Notes: a model not told the origin generated them from the letters alone. Positions 1 through 7,803 are shown, numbered from the stretch's first letter. The stretch: DNA of 58,154 nt from Catenulispora pinisilvae (GCF_015356865.1 NZ_JAAFZA010000039.1:1-58154), one strand, 5' to 3'. A program made the numbers and translations.

Positions 1-2
1 AA

Positions 3-437
3 CTACTCGCCGCCGCACCACGCGGCATACACGCCGCAATCCTCGGCGCCGCACCAGACCTATTCGTCGACATCCTCGGCGCCATGGCCGAACGCGGCCG
101 AGTCGCCTGGACCGCAGACACCGGAGTCCCCGCCCACGCCACAACCGACGGCCACATACCCACCGCCGGCCTCACAGCAGTCCTCCGACGCGGCATCCGC
201 GTCATCGGCTACCGAGCCTCACACTTCCAACACCTACGAGACCAAGTAGAAGCACTACTGACACCCGAACTCACAGCAGGACGACTCGCCGTAGAGCCCG
301 CAGCCCCGCGCCGCTTCACCGACCTCCCCAAAGAACTAGCCGACACCGCCAACGGCTCACCCCACACAACCGACGCCTACCAGATCACCGACCAACCCGG
401 CCCGCGCATTGACGAACGTGCTGCTCAAAGCGCGTGA
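3..437 (+). CDS. C-terminal part of an unidentified protein, possibly an MDR-type oxidoreductase
   Basis: An open frame enters from the left edge and ends with TGA at 435-437, so only about 144 C-terminal residues are visible. An alternating hydrophobic/glycine stretch (ILGAAPDLFVDILGAMAERG) and a later IRVIGYRASH segment resemble the end of the nucleotide-binding half of zinc- or quinone-type dehydrogenases. This is a weak resemblance and I do not identify the family firmly. Codon use is unlike the neighbours: many A- or C-ending codons (GAA, CTA, GTA, CCA) and a strong C-over-G skew on this strand. That could mean recent transfer or a different mutational history. It converges on the small minus-strand frame ending at 425, overlapping it by 13 bp. 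Confidence 0.35.
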   Translation, partial: LLAAAPRGIHAAILGAAPDLFVDILGAMAERGRVAWTADTGVPAHATTDGHIPTAGLTAVLRRGIRVIGYRASHFQHLRDQVEALLTPELTAGRLAVEPAAPRRFTDLPKELADTANGSPHTTDAYQITDQPGPRIDERAAQSA

Positions 438-562
438 CCTTCGGGTAGGAGGGCAACCTCACCGTCCACTGAGGTACGCACCTCGATACCGAAGGCGGTG
501 CCCAGGGCGTCCAGAGCGGGCTCGGTAAAGGCTGAACACGGCCGCAGGGCGCGTTGTCCCAT
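425..562 (-). CDS. Small hypothetical ORF downstream of the Imm32-like gene
   Basis: A 45-residue frame starts with ATG at 562-560, two bases after the TGA of the Imm32-like gene, so it could be translationally coupled to it. The product contains an acidic/hydrophobic segment (IEVRTSVDGEVALLPEGHAL) and no motif I recognise. It overlaps the plus-strand gene ending at 437. It could be a genuine small protein of an immunity cassette or the remnant of a larger gene whose 5' part is gone. Confidence 0.25.
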   Translation of the reverse strand: MGQRALRPCSAFTEPALDALGTAFGIEVRTSVDGEVALLPEGHAL

Positions 563-564
563 AT

Positions 565-837
565 TCAGCTCTGGTCGGGCGCCCTCTCGATGATCAGGTC
601 CCCGGACCCCGGTTCCAGCTCGACCGAATCGGTCAGGTGCAGGTGGCTGCCGGGGGGCACGTCCGCCTGGGCCAACGTGAGGCAGTGCTGGGCGAGTGAC
701 ACCAGGCCCGCGGTGTTGGCGCGGATGACGACCTCGCCGGCCGCGGCGTCGATCTCGATGCGGAACCCGTCCGCCCAGGCGAACCGCAGCGATCCGCCTG
801 GTTGGTAGTCCGGTAGTGTCACTCGCCGTTCCGTCAT
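565..837 (-). CDS. Imm32-like immunity protein
   Basis: The 90-residue product has the pattern I associate with Imm32-type immunity proteins of bacterial polymorphic toxin systems: a strand-rich N-terminus (FRIEIDAAAGEVVIRANTAG), a helix (LVSLAQHCLTLAQ), then a strand with HLHLTD and a final GSGDLIIERA. Such proteins neutralise a cognate toxin in the cytoplasm. The ATG at 837-835 overlaps the TGA (836-834) of an upstream reading frame as ATGA, so that frame was probably its translationally coupled partner, the expected place for a toxin. A longer start at 930 is possible but would run through the coupled frame. The family call rests on remembered pattern, not on a search. Confidence 0.55.
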   Translation of the reverse strand: MTERRVTLPDYQPGGSLRFAWADGFRIEIDAAAGEVVIRANTAGLVSLAQHCLTLAQADVPPGSHLHLTDSVELEPGSGDLIIERAPDQS

Positions 838-1007
838 TGGATGCATCCGTTTGTGAAGTAGACATCGCCGTTCTAGGCCACGGCCATGCGCCACGTCTTC
901 GGGTCGGGCTGCATGTACTCGAAGTCGCATAGGACCCGCCTCCGTGCTGCCCAGGATATGGCTGTCGCCCCCTCACCGGCGTTGAGCGTGTCGTCCACGT
1001 TGAGTTC
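834..1007 (-). pseudogene. Remnant of a toxin-like gene coupled to the Imm32-like gene
   Basis: In the frame whose TGA overlaps the Imm32 ATG, translation between two stops reads as protein-like sequence: it contains RRVLCDFEYMQPDPKTWRMA, then an amber TAG at 875-873, then NGDVYFTNGCIQ and the TGA at 836-834. A further in-frame TAG lies at 1010-1008. Composition and the ATGA coupling suggest the C-terminal end of a real gene interrupted by at least one nonsense mutation. Position directly before an immunity-type gene makes a toxin or effector the best guess, but no catalytic motif is identifiable. Confidence 0.4.
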
Positions 1008-1010
1008 CTA

Positions 1011-1409
1011 AGTCCCCCCTTCCGACCCGACACCAGGCGCCTGATAGCGCCCGCTACCCGAAATCGCAGGCTGAAGCCGGGCCTCACACCCCTCGTTCGG
1101 GGCGTTCGGAGCGTACGGGGCGTACGGGGCGTACGGGGCGTACGGGGCGTACGGGGCACGGACTCCGCGTTGTGGGTGGTGACCGCGTCGATCGCCCGGT
1201 ACCCGCGGTCCGGCCATGTCGGTGCCGTAGGAACACCACGACCGGCCTGGCTCGCGGAGGCAACCGCCGCGGCGCCGCCCGCCGGACGGCCATGCGCCGG
1301 GACGGTGAATTCAGCGGTATAGCTTGATCTTGAGGGAGGCACCTGCGACAGAGCTGATAGCAGAGCCCATAGAAGCCCTCGGTCCGGAGGATCCGAACCG
1401 CCGGCGGCG
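1011..1409. other. Gene-poor, probably degenerate stretch
   Basis: About 400 bp without a convincing gene. Minus-strand frames exist through the 9-bp repeat (PYA or PRT repeats), but none has a ribosome binding site or recognisable domain. It may be the eroded 5' part of the gene whose tail remains at 834-1007. Confidence 0.4.
1094..1156. repeat. Seven-unit 9-bp tandem repeat
   Basis: Units of CGTACGGGG occur five times perfectly at 1112-1156, preceded by two variant units (CGTTCGGGG, CGTTCGGAG). As a multiple of three it stays open in several frames and inflates shadow ORFs. It lies in the degenerate region upstream of the toxin remnant. Confidence 0.9.
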
Positions 1410-1772
1410 TCAGCCGATGCGATCGACGCCCTGCTGCTGGACCGGCCGGTGAGCCGCAGGACCGGGCTCGATATTGCTCAAGACAGCGTCCAGAAGCCCT
1501 GGGAACCGCGTGTTGAACTCATCGCCCCGCAATCGAGCGCTCTGCTGCCGGCCCTGATGGTTCCGCCAGATCAAGCCTGACTCGCGCAGGATCCGGAAAT
1601 GATGGGAGGCGTTGGACTTGCTGATGCCCAGCGCGCTGTAGATCACCGAGCACTCGGTCTCGCCGTCGCGCGCCAGCAGCTCCACGATCCGCAGCCGCAG
1701 GGGGTCGCTGAGTGCGTGCATCGCCGCTGCCAGGGGCACGTCGGCCGGGTCGGCGTGGAAGGCGTCGCGCAT
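1410..1772 (-). CDS. ArsR-family winged-helix repressor
   Basis: A 120-residue DNA-binding protein. Residues about 14-80 form the ArsR winged helix: MHALSDPLRLRIVELLA, then the recognition helix region SALGISKSNASHHFRILRESG, then the wing. No paired cysteine metal site is evident (the only cysteine is in ETECSVIYSAL), so it may respond to a small molecule rather than a metal. It is divergent from the MFS transporter at 1828, and the 55-bp gap holds nested inverted repeats, which suggests it represses both itself and the transporter. Confidence 0.85.
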   Translation of the reverse strand: MRDAFHADPADVPLAAAMHALSDPLRLRIVELLARDGETECSVIYSALGISKSNASHHFRILRESGLIWRNHQGRQQSARLRGDEFNTRFPGLLDAVLSNIEPGPAAHRPVQQQGVDRIG

Positions 1773-1799
1773 ACGGCGAGTCTACCCCGCGGTCCAATG

Positions 1800-1825
1800 G
1801 TTCAACGTTTGTTGTACCTTTGAAC
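1800..1825. promoter_or_regulatory. Candidate ArsR operator, nested inverted repeats
   Basis: GTTCAA (1800-1805) faces TTGAAC (1820-1825), and inside lies CAAC-GTTT-GTTG (1803-1814). The site ends 2 bp before the MFS ATG, so bound repressor would block transcription or a leaderless start. No Shine-Dalgarno sequence precedes the MFS ATG. Confidence 0.6.
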
Positions 1826-1827
1826 TC

Positions 1828-2976
1828 ATGCTGAACCCACGGATATACCTGCTCGCGCTGGGCACCTTCACCGTCGGCACCGAGGGCTACGTGATCGCCG
1901 GGGTGCTGCCACAAGTCGCCCGCGACCTGCACACCAGCGTTCCCGTCGTCGGACAGTTGGTCACCGTGTTCGCCCTGGCCTACGCGATACTCGGGCCGCC
2001 GCTCATCGCCCGTGCCCATGCGCTGCCGCCGCGCCGGTTGCTGGTCGGCGCCGCGCTGCTGTTCGCCGCCGCCAACGCCGTCGCCGCGCTCGCCCCCGGG
2101 CTGGGCGTCCTGGTGGCCGCGCGCATCGTGGCGGCGGCGGGCGCCGCGCTGTTCATGGCGCCGGCGGCCGCGATCGCGGCCGCCCTGGCCCCGCAGGATC
2201 AGTTGCCCAAGGCCATCGCCGTCACCGCCACCGGCAACGCCTTGGCTCTGACCGCCGGAGCGCCGCTGGGCACCGTCATCGCCTCCGCTTTCGGCTGGCG
2301 CGCGGCGTTCTGGTTCGTCACCGCGCTGGCGCTGGCCACAGCCGCCCTGGTCGCGACCCTGCTGCCGGACGTGCGCCCGGCCGGCGCCGGCCCCGGGCAG
2401 CGCGCCGACCTGGCCCGCTCCCCCGGCATCGGCTGGGCCGCCGCGACGACCTTCGCCCTGTTCCTGGCCGCCTACACGCTCTATACCTACCTGTCGCCGG
2501 TGGTCGCGGCAGCGACCGGGCGGGGCAGCGGCGCCGTCGCGATGTTGATGGTGACGTTCGGAACCGGCGGCCTGGTCGGCGGACGCCTCATCGGTCACGT
2601 CCTGGCCCGTGCCGGCCTGGCCCGCACCCTGCGCGCCGGCTTGGGCGTCGTCGCCTCGGTGATCGCGACCATCGCCGTACTCACCGCCACCGGACCACAT
2701 CAGGACGCGCACCTCGTCGTGCTCTTCCCCGCGATGCTGATCCTGGGCGCCGCCTGGTGGTGCACGGGCATCAGCCAGCAGACCCGCTTCGTGCTGCTCG
2801 CCCCGGGCCAGCGCTCGACCGCACTGAGCCTGCACTTCTCAGCGCAGTTCCTCGGCGTCGCCGCCGCGGGCGCGCTCGGCGGCCTCACGCTGACCGCGTT
2901 CTCCGCGACCGGCATACCGCTCGCCGCCGTCGTGATCGCGCTGCTCGCGCAGCCGACTATCAAAAGGCTGCCTTAA
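1828..2976 (+). CDS. MFS drug/sugar efflux transporter (AraJ/CmlA-like)
   Basis: The 382-residue protein is almost entirely hydrophobic, with about 12 predicted membrane helices. It begins with LGTFTVGTEGYVIAGVLPQVARDLHTSV, characteristic of proton-coupled exporters of the DHA1 group, where the helix 1 glycine-rich stretch and short loops are conserved. It likely exports a toxic small molecule from the inner membrane. The start is the first ATG after the operator; the mRNA may be leaderless. Divergent pairing with the ArsR regulator suggests inducible efflux. The substrate cannot be deduced. Confidence 0.88.
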   Translation: MLNPRIYLLALGTFTVGTEGYVIAGVLPQVARDLHTSVPVVGQLVTVFALAYAILGPPLIARAHALPPRRLLVGAALLFAAANAVAALAPGLGVLVAARIVAAAGAALFMAPAAAIAAALAPQDQLPKAIAVTATGNALALTAGAPLGTVIASAFGWRAAFWFVTALALATAALVATLLPDVRPAGAGPGQRADLARSPGIGWAAATTFALFLAAYTLYTYLSPVVAAATGRGSGAVAMLMVTFGTGGLVGGRLIGHVLARAGLARTLRAGLGVVASVIATIAVLTATGPHQDAHLVVLFPAMLILGAAWWCTGISQQTRFVLLAPGQRSTALSLHFSAQFLGVAAAGALGGLTLTAFSATGIPLAAVVIALLAQPTIKRLP

Positions 2977-3264
2977 ACCGCCGCGGCAGAACGCGATAGT
3001 TCACACTGGCCCCTGCCTTGCCCTGCCCCGCCCCGCCACGCCCGGGATCGGCATCTCGGGGGCGGGTACGGCCGGCCGATCCGCTCGGCGATCACCGGCC
3101 CCGGCATCCGCGGCCCAGAGCCAAGCTTCGGTCGGCACGGGCCGACGCGTAGGGATCGGTCGCCAGGACGGGTCCTCTAGAACACGGCATAGTCTCAGGC
3201 CCCCTATACAGTCCGCGCTGTTTGCGGACGGCAAGAACGCTTCAGAATTGCGAAGGGAGTCACC

Positions 3265-4002
3265 ATGGGGCGGGTTGTCCGTTGCTCCTGGTTCTTGGCG
3301 GTGCTCGCGGCGGCCGGGTGCTCGTCGTCTGGTCAAATCGGTGCGGCCCGGCCGAGCGCGGCCCAAAACGCCGCCGCTTCCACAGCCACATCCACGTCCA
3401 CGTCCACAGCCACGCCCACATCGCCGAACGCGAACGCATCGCCTGCGGTCGATGTGAGCGCCTCGGGGACCTTGACGGTCTGGCTCGAGGAACCTGCGCA
3501 AGCCACCTGGCCAGATGCCGTGCGCCTCGCCGCCAACAAGTTCGACCAGGCCTATCCGAACGTCAAGATCACCGTGGCTTTCCAGAACTGGAGCAGCGGC
3601 TACGCGGCGAAGGCCGAGGCTGCGATCCAGTCGACGACGCCACCTGACGTCGTGGAACTCGGCACCACCGAGACCGGCGGCATCATCAGCCAGGGCTCAC
3701 TGTCGGACATCACGGCGGACAAAGCCACCTTCGACAACTCTTCGACGTGGCAGGACGTCCTGGCTCAATCGTGCACATCGAACGGCAAGCTCTTTTGCGT
3801 GCCGTACTACGCCGCCAAACACGATGGCGTCATCGTCGGCGGCTCGGACCTCGCGATCCCGGCGACGTCACAGCATCGTCTCTGGGCCGAGGCCTGGATC
3901 AAGGCGTTCACCTCGGACGCCACCGAGCAGATGTTCGCGCAGAAAGGCAGCGGCGCGCCTGGCGGCTTCACCTACCTCGCCAACACCACCTCGATCCCCT
4001 GA
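3265..4002 (+). pseudogene. ABC sugar-binding lipoprotein with internal deletion
   Basis: The 245-residue frame starts with a lipoprotein signal (RCSWFLAVLAAAGC, lipobox cysteine near residue 18), a Ser/Thr-rich linker, and then the start of a family 1 extracellular solute-binding domain (TLTVWLEEPAQATW, FDQAYPNVKITVAFQNW, PPDVVELG). After VPYYAAK it jumps directly to GVIVGGSDLAIPATSQH and AEAWIKAFTS, which in full-length relatives (about 420 residues) lies some 150-200 residues further on. The central and final parts are missing, so the sugar cleft cannot form. RBS GAAGGGAG is intact. No permease genes adjoin it. I infer an in-frame deletion and loss of function. Confidence 0.7.
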
Positions 4003-4074
4003 CCAACGATATCCACGATCCCGCAGCTCAGTGGCGCTAAAGCTGGTGATGGCTGTACCGCCCTCATCGGTTTC

Positions 4075-4683
4075 CTACTCCTCGCCCACCTTGATCGCGG
4101 CGTCGAACAGCGCCGCGGCCGCCGCGCGGGCCGTGGTGGCGGCCGAGGGGTCGCGGTCCATCCGGGCCGAGACTCCGGACCCGTCGTACAGCAGGTGCAG
4201 CTGCCGGGCGAGACCTTCGGAGTCGGCGACGCCGGCCTCCCGGGCCAGGTCGGTGAACATCGTCCGCACCCAGTTCCGGTACCGGGCGTTGGCGCACTCG
4301 ACCGGCCCGCCGGGCTGAGCCTCGGCGCTGGCGGTGATGTGGGCGCAGCCGTTGAAGCCGGGCTCGGTGAAGATCTGGCCTTGGGCGTCGAAGACCCCCA
4401 GCAGACGCTCGCGGGGCGTCCGGAACCGGGTCAGGGTGCGCTCGATCCCCTCGCGGGTACGGTCCGTGCGGGCGTCCAAGTAGGCCTGGACCAGCTCGTC
4501 CTTGCTGCCGAACACGTTGTAGAGCGAGGCCTTGGCGACGCCGGCCCTGTGCACCACGCGGTCGATGCCGACGGTCTGGATGCCCTCGCTGTAGAACAGC
4601 TCATCGGCGGCGGCGAGCAGGCGCTCGCGCACGGACGGCTTCGCGGCAGCCGCGGCGGCCGTGGCGTTGACCTTGGCGGGCAT
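4075..4683 (-). CDS. TetR-family repressor
   Basis: The N-terminal HTH is typical: RERLLAAADELFYSEGIQTVGIDRVVHRAGVAKASLYNVFGSKDELV. The C-terminal ligand domain carries FNGCAHITASAEA, as in TetR_C-type regulators of small dehydrogenase operons. I chose the ATG at 4683-4681 because AGAAGGAAT precedes it at good spacing; the longer frame to 4788 would read through its own operator (4763-4778). The same 16-bp site precedes the SDR/hydrolase genes and the DUF427 remnant, so this is probably an autoregulated local repressor whose ligand is a substrate of those enzymes. Confidence 0.9.
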   Translation of the reverse strand: MPAKVNATAAAAAAKPSVRERLLAAADELFYSEGIQTVGIDRVVHRAGVAKASLYNVFGSKDELVQAYLDARTDRTREGIERTLTRFRTPRERLLGVFDAQGQIFTEPGFNGCAHITASAEAQPGGPVECANARYRNWVRTMFTDLAREAGVADSEGLARQLHLLYDGSGVSARMDRDPSAATTARAAAAALFDAAIKVGEE

Positions 4684-4762
4684 GGATTCCTTCTTCCAGA
4701 CTGGCGGTACAGTCCATTGCTCGACTCGGGGCCCTATCCGACTCCTACCCGCTTCAACAAGA

Positions 4763-4778
4763 CTAGACAGACCGGTCT
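4763..4778. promoter_or_regulatory. TetR operator copy 1
   Basis: CTAGACAGACCGGTCT, with the palindromic core AGACCGGTCT, lies 80 bp upstream of the TetR start. An identical site occurs at 7360-7375 (opposite strand) and a one-base variant at 7500-7515. Confidence 0.75.
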
Positions 4779-4861
4779 TCCCAGTCAACGCGAAGAGGCG
4801 GTCCCGCGCCCCGGTGACCGCCTCTGGCGTGCGCGGCCCGGCTAGTCGGCCGCCCTGTTTG

Positions 4862-5716
4862 CTACCTGTCCAGGAACAGCTTCGTGTGGGTCACGAACCG
4901 CTCGGGGTACTGGAAGTGGGCGCCGTGGTTGGCGTCCGGGTAGAGGATCAGCTCGGCGTCCGGCAGGAACTGCTGGAGGATGTAGGAGTTGATCGTCGCG
5001 ATGATGATGTCGTCGGTGCCGTTGACCACCAGGACCGGGACCTTGATGCTCTTCAAGATCGCGTACGCCGGGTCCTTGGTGGTGCCGTAGGTGTGGATGG
5101 CGGTGCCCTGACCGGCATAGACCTGCTCGCCGAACGGGGAGGCGTCTCGGTCCTCGCGGGCCACGATCCGCTCGACGTACTCCCGGCCCAGCTTCTGGCT
5201 GGTCTCGGTCGGCGCGAACAGGATCGGCAGCCACATGTCCTCCTGCCGAGGCAGCTTGACGCCGAACAGCGCGCCGATCTCCGCGGGCGACTCGCCGATA
5301 CCGACGCCGCCGCGGGGGCCGGTGCCGACCAGCACGAGCTTGCGGACCAGGTCCGGCCGCTGGAGGGCGACCTGCTGGGCAACCAGGCCGCCCATCGAGT
5401 GGCCGACCAGGTCCGCGGCGGTCAGACCCAGGGCGTCGATGAAGGCCGCGGCGTCGGTGGCCATCTGCTCGATGGTGTCCGGCACCACGCCGGACGTGGA
5501 GGCGACTCCGGTGTTGTTGAACAGGATGACCTCGCGATCGGCGGCGAACCCGTCGCCGATCGCCGGGTCGTGATCGTCGAGGTTGCCGATGAAGTGCTGG
5601 AAGAACACGACCGGGGTCCGGCCGGAATCCTGGTTGCCGAAGCGGCGGTAGGCGAAGCGGATGCCGCCGGCGTCGACGAACTGGGTGGGGGCGGTGTCGT
5701 GTGTGTGGTCGCCCAT
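4862..5716 (-). CDS. Alpha/beta hydrolase
   Basis: A 284-residue cytosolic alpha/beta hydrolase. The nucleophile elbow GHSMGG sits near residue 107, the acid is in VLVVNGTDDIII, and the histidine in DANHGAHFQYPE. The oxyanion region is VVFFQHFIGN rather than the usual HGxP, a variant seen in haloperoxidase-like hydrolases. RBS GAGGAG precedes the ATG. It lies downstream of two SDR genes on the same strand with short gaps (77-85 bp), so it is probably the last gene of the TetR-controlled operon. The substrate is unknown; oxidised or esterified xenobiotics are plausible. Confidence 0.85.
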   Translation of the reverse strand: MGDHTHDTAPTQFVDAGGIRFAYRRFGNQDSGRTPVVFFQHFIGNLDDHDPAIGDGFAADREVILFNNTGVASTSGVVPDTIEQMATDAAAFIDALGLTAADLVGHSMGGLVAQQVALQRPDLVRKLVLVGTGPRGGVGIGESPAEIGALFGVKLPRQEDMWLPILFAPTETSQKLGREYVERIVAREDRDASPFGEQVYAGQGTAIHTYGTTKDPAYAILKSIKVPVLVVNGTDDIIIATINSYILQQFLPDAELILYPDANHGAHFQYPERFVTHTKLFLDR

Positions 5717-5793
5717 GGTGGCGCTACTCCTCGGATCGGTGGTTGACGTGCGTCGGCTGGCCGCGCGGTGGTCAGTTAGCAGCCGGTTGGCGG

Positions 5794-6540
5794 TCAGCTG
5801 GTGGTCATGCCGCCGTCGACGTTGAGGATGTGGCCGGTGATGTACGAGGCCTCGTTCGACGCGATGAACACGATCGCGTCGGCGAGTTCTTCGGACAGAC
5901 CGAGGCGATCCAGCGGGACCTGCGCCACCAGGGCCGCCTTGTTCTGCGGCGTGCCGGTGAACCGGGTCAGCATGCCGGTGTCCGTGGGGCCGGGGGCCAC
6001 GGCGTTGACCCGGATTCCCGCCTCGGCGACCTCCAGCGCCACCGACTTGGTGATGCCTTCCACGGCGTGCTTGCTGCCGACATAGACCGAGGCCCCGGCC
6101 GCACCCGCATGCCCGTAGGTCGAGGAGATGTTGACGATGCTGCCGCTGCCCTGCTTCTGCATGACGCGCACCTGGTGCTTCATGCTCAGGACGACGCCCA
6201 GGACGTTCGTGTCGAACGTGTCGTTGAAGCTCTCAGGGCTCTGGTCGGTGATCGGGCCGGGTCGGCCTTCGGTGCCGGCGTTGTTGACCGCGACATCCAG
6301 CCGGCCGAACCGGGCGACGGCCTGGTCGACCATGGCGCGGACATCGTCGTCCCGGCGGACGTCGGCGTTGATGAACTCAGCCTCGGCGCCGAAGGCACGC
6401 AGCTCCTCGGCGAGTTCCTTGCCGGCCTCGTCACGCCGACCGGTGACGACCACGTTCGCGCCCTTCTTGGCGAAGGCGACGGCCGCGGCGCGGCCGATGC
6501 CGGTGAGCGCACCGGTGATCAAAACAACAGGCTGATCCAT
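5794..6540 (-). CDS. SDR-family oxidoreductase
   Basis: A classical short-chain dehydrogenase of 248 residues. It has the cofactor motif TGALTGIG near the N-terminus, an NAD(P)-preference loop VTGRRDE, NNAG, the catalytic serine in NISST, and YVGSK (Tyr/Lys). It ends with INVDGG-type sequence (LNVDGGMTTS). GGAG lies only one base before the ATG at 6546 but seven bases before the ATG at 6540, so I take the latter. It is the middle gene of the TetR-regulated set, probably reducing or oxidising a carbonyl/alcohol substrate in the cytoplasm. Confidence 0.9.
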   Translation of the reverse strand: MDQPVVLITGALTGIGRAAAVAFAKKGANVVVTGRRDEAGKELAEELRAFGAEAEFINADVRRDDDVRAMVDQAVARFGRLDVAVNNAGTEGRPGPITDQSPESFNDTFDTNVLGVVLSMKHQVRVMQKQGSGSIVNISSTYGHAGAAGASVYVGSKHAVEGITKSVALEVAEAGIRVNAVAPGPTDTGMLTRFTGTPQNKAALVAQVPLDRLGLSEELADAIVFIASNEASYITGHILNVDGGMTTS

Positions 6541-6582
6541 GTTCATGCTCCTGTGGGTGGGTTTCGTGCGATGGGGGTGCGG

Positions 6583-6633
6583 TCAGACGGCGGTGCGGGT
6601 CAGCCGACGGTGCGGATCAGACGGCGGTGCGTC
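6583..6633. repeat. Three 17-bp repeats spanning an SDR stop codon
   Basis: Units TCAGACGGCGGTGCGGG, TCAGCCGACGGTGCGGA and TCAGACGGCGGTGCGTC are head-to-tail. The third contains the last codons and the TGA of the SDR gene ending at 6617; the other two lie beyond the gene and each keep a TCA (TGA on the minus strand). Confidence 0.85.
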
Positions 6634-7336
6634 CGCCGTCGACGGGGACGACGGCGCCGGTGATGTATCCGGCGGCCGGTGAGGCCAGGAACGCGATGAC
6701 GTCCCCGATCTCCTCGGCCTGTGCCGCGCGGGACAGAAGCGTGGTCTTCCCCAGGGTTGCGATACGGTCTGCCGCGGCGCCGCCGGTATAGGCCGGTCCG
6801 GGGGCGATGGTGTTGACCCGCACGCCGCGCGGGCTGTACTCGGCGGCCCAGGAGCGGGTCAGCGCTGCCAGCGCCGCCTTGGTGGCGCTGTAGGCGGCGC
6901 TCCCGGCCAGGCCGATCTGCCCGACCATGCTGCCGAGGTTGATGATGCTCCCCCGGCCGCGCTCGGCCATCTTCGGCGCGATGGCGGCGGTGAGGTAGTA
7001 CGCGCTGCGCACGTTGGCGTCGAACAGCGCGTCGTACTTCTCGGGTTCCAGCTCGGCGCTGGGGCCGAACCAGGAGAACCCGGCGTTGTTGACCAGGACG
7101 TCGACGCCCCCGGCCGCAACCGCCAGTTCCCTGATGGCTTGGACGTCGGTGAGGTCGGCGGCGAGGAACTCCGCGCTGCCGCCGGCGTTCTCGATCTCCT
7201 TGACCACCGCGGCTCCGCGCTCAGTGTCACGGCCGTGGACCAGGACCTTGAATCCGTCCCGGGCGAGCTTCAGCGCGGCGGCCCGGCCGATACCCGATGT
7301 CGCGCCGGTGACCAGGGCTGTGGGCGTCTCGGTCAT
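6617..7336 (-). CDS. SDR-family oxidoreductase (3-oxoacyl-ACP reductase-like)
   Basis: A 239-residue short-chain dehydrogenase with TGATSGIG, HGRDTERG (arginine favouring NADPH), NNAG, the catalytic serine in NLGSM and YSATK. GGAGG lies seven bases upstream of the ATG. It is the first gene of the minus-strand operon and directly follows the operator at 7360-7375, so the TetR protein should control it most directly. Two non-identical SDR enzymes plus a hydrolase in one operon suggest sequential processing of one substrate class. Confidence 0.9.
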   Translation of the reverse strand: MTETPTALVTGATSGIGRAAALKLARDGFKVLVHGRDTERGAAVVKEIENAGGSAEFLAADLTDVQAIRELAVAAGGVDVLVNNAGFSWFGPSAELEPEKYDALFDANVRSAYYLTAAIAPKMAERGRGSIINLGSMVGQIGLAGSAAYSATKAALAALTRSWAAEYSPRGVRVNTIAPGPAYTGGAAADRIATLGKTTLLSRAAQAEEIGDVIAFLASPAAGYITGAVVPVDGGRTAV

Positions 7337-7359
7337 GATCGTACCTCCGATTTATGATT

Positions 7360-7375
7360 AGACCGGTCTGTCTAG
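7360..7375. promoter_or_regulatory. TetR operator copy 2
   Basis: AGACCGGTCTGTCTAG is the exact reverse complement of the site at 4763-4778. It lies 24 bp upstream of the SDR start, in the position of a promoter. Confidence 0.75.
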
Positions 7376-7499
7376 TCATGGCTTCAGCTAAACAGGCCAA
7401 CCCTGTCTCGTCAAATCGAGAGGACAAGCATCGATCGGATTGGCCAGCATGCTGCTTATTGACGTCGAAGGAAGCCAGTGCCTACGATTGCCGCACGAA

Positions 7500-7515
7500 C
7501 TAGACAGACTGGTCT
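7500..7515. promoter_or_regulatory. TetR operator copy 3
   Basis: CTAGACAGACTGGTCT differs by one base from the other two copies. It lies 29 bp upstream of the DUF427 remnant start, so that gene once belonged to, and may still be transcribed with, the TetR regulon. Confidence 0.7.
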
Positions 7516-7543
7516 GGATATTCTCGAAGGCAAGGAACAGCGC

Positions 7544-7765
7544 ATGACCACACGAGAGCCCAAGATCCCCAGGCCCGACCACCCGATCACCGTCGAACCC
7601 ACCGGCGCGCGGGTCGTGGTTCGCGTCGGCACGCACGTGCTGGCCGACACCACCAGTGCCCTGACGCTGAGCGAGGCCGGCTATCCGCCGGTGCAGTACA
7701 TCCCGTTGGTCGATGTCGACCTGAGCTTGCTGACGGACAGCACCACCGAGACGCACTGCCCGTAA
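7544..7765 (+). pseudogene. DUF427 protein truncated at its conserved HCP motif
   Basis: The 73-residue product matches the start of DUF427 (nucleotidyltransferase-like small domain): HPITVEPTGARVVVRVGTHV, LTLSEAGYPPVQYIPLVDVD and TETHCP. In full members HCP is followed by a YKG-type motif and a further conserved half. Here the codon after CP is TAA and no homologous sequence follows, so the domain ends abruptly. An AAGGAAC ribosome site and the operator upstream are intact. I chose ATG 7544 over 7478 because the longer frame would cover the operator. Probably non-functional. Confidence 0.65.
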
Positions 7766-7803
7766 ACCGGCTCTCCGGCGATCGGCAGCTGACCGAAGGC
7801 CGC

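Noticed and set aside
1094..1156. Possible CRISPR array
   Set aside because: Units are 9 bp and contiguous with no spacers; a simple tandem repeat.
1519..2835. 438-residue minus-strand ORF opposite the MFS gene
   Set aside because: Gly/Arg/Gln/His-rich shadow of the MFS coding strand, no ribosome site, no domain.
4682..4788. Longer TetR start at 4788
   Set aside because: The extension would be encoded across the operator and lacks a ribosome site; ATG 4683 has one.
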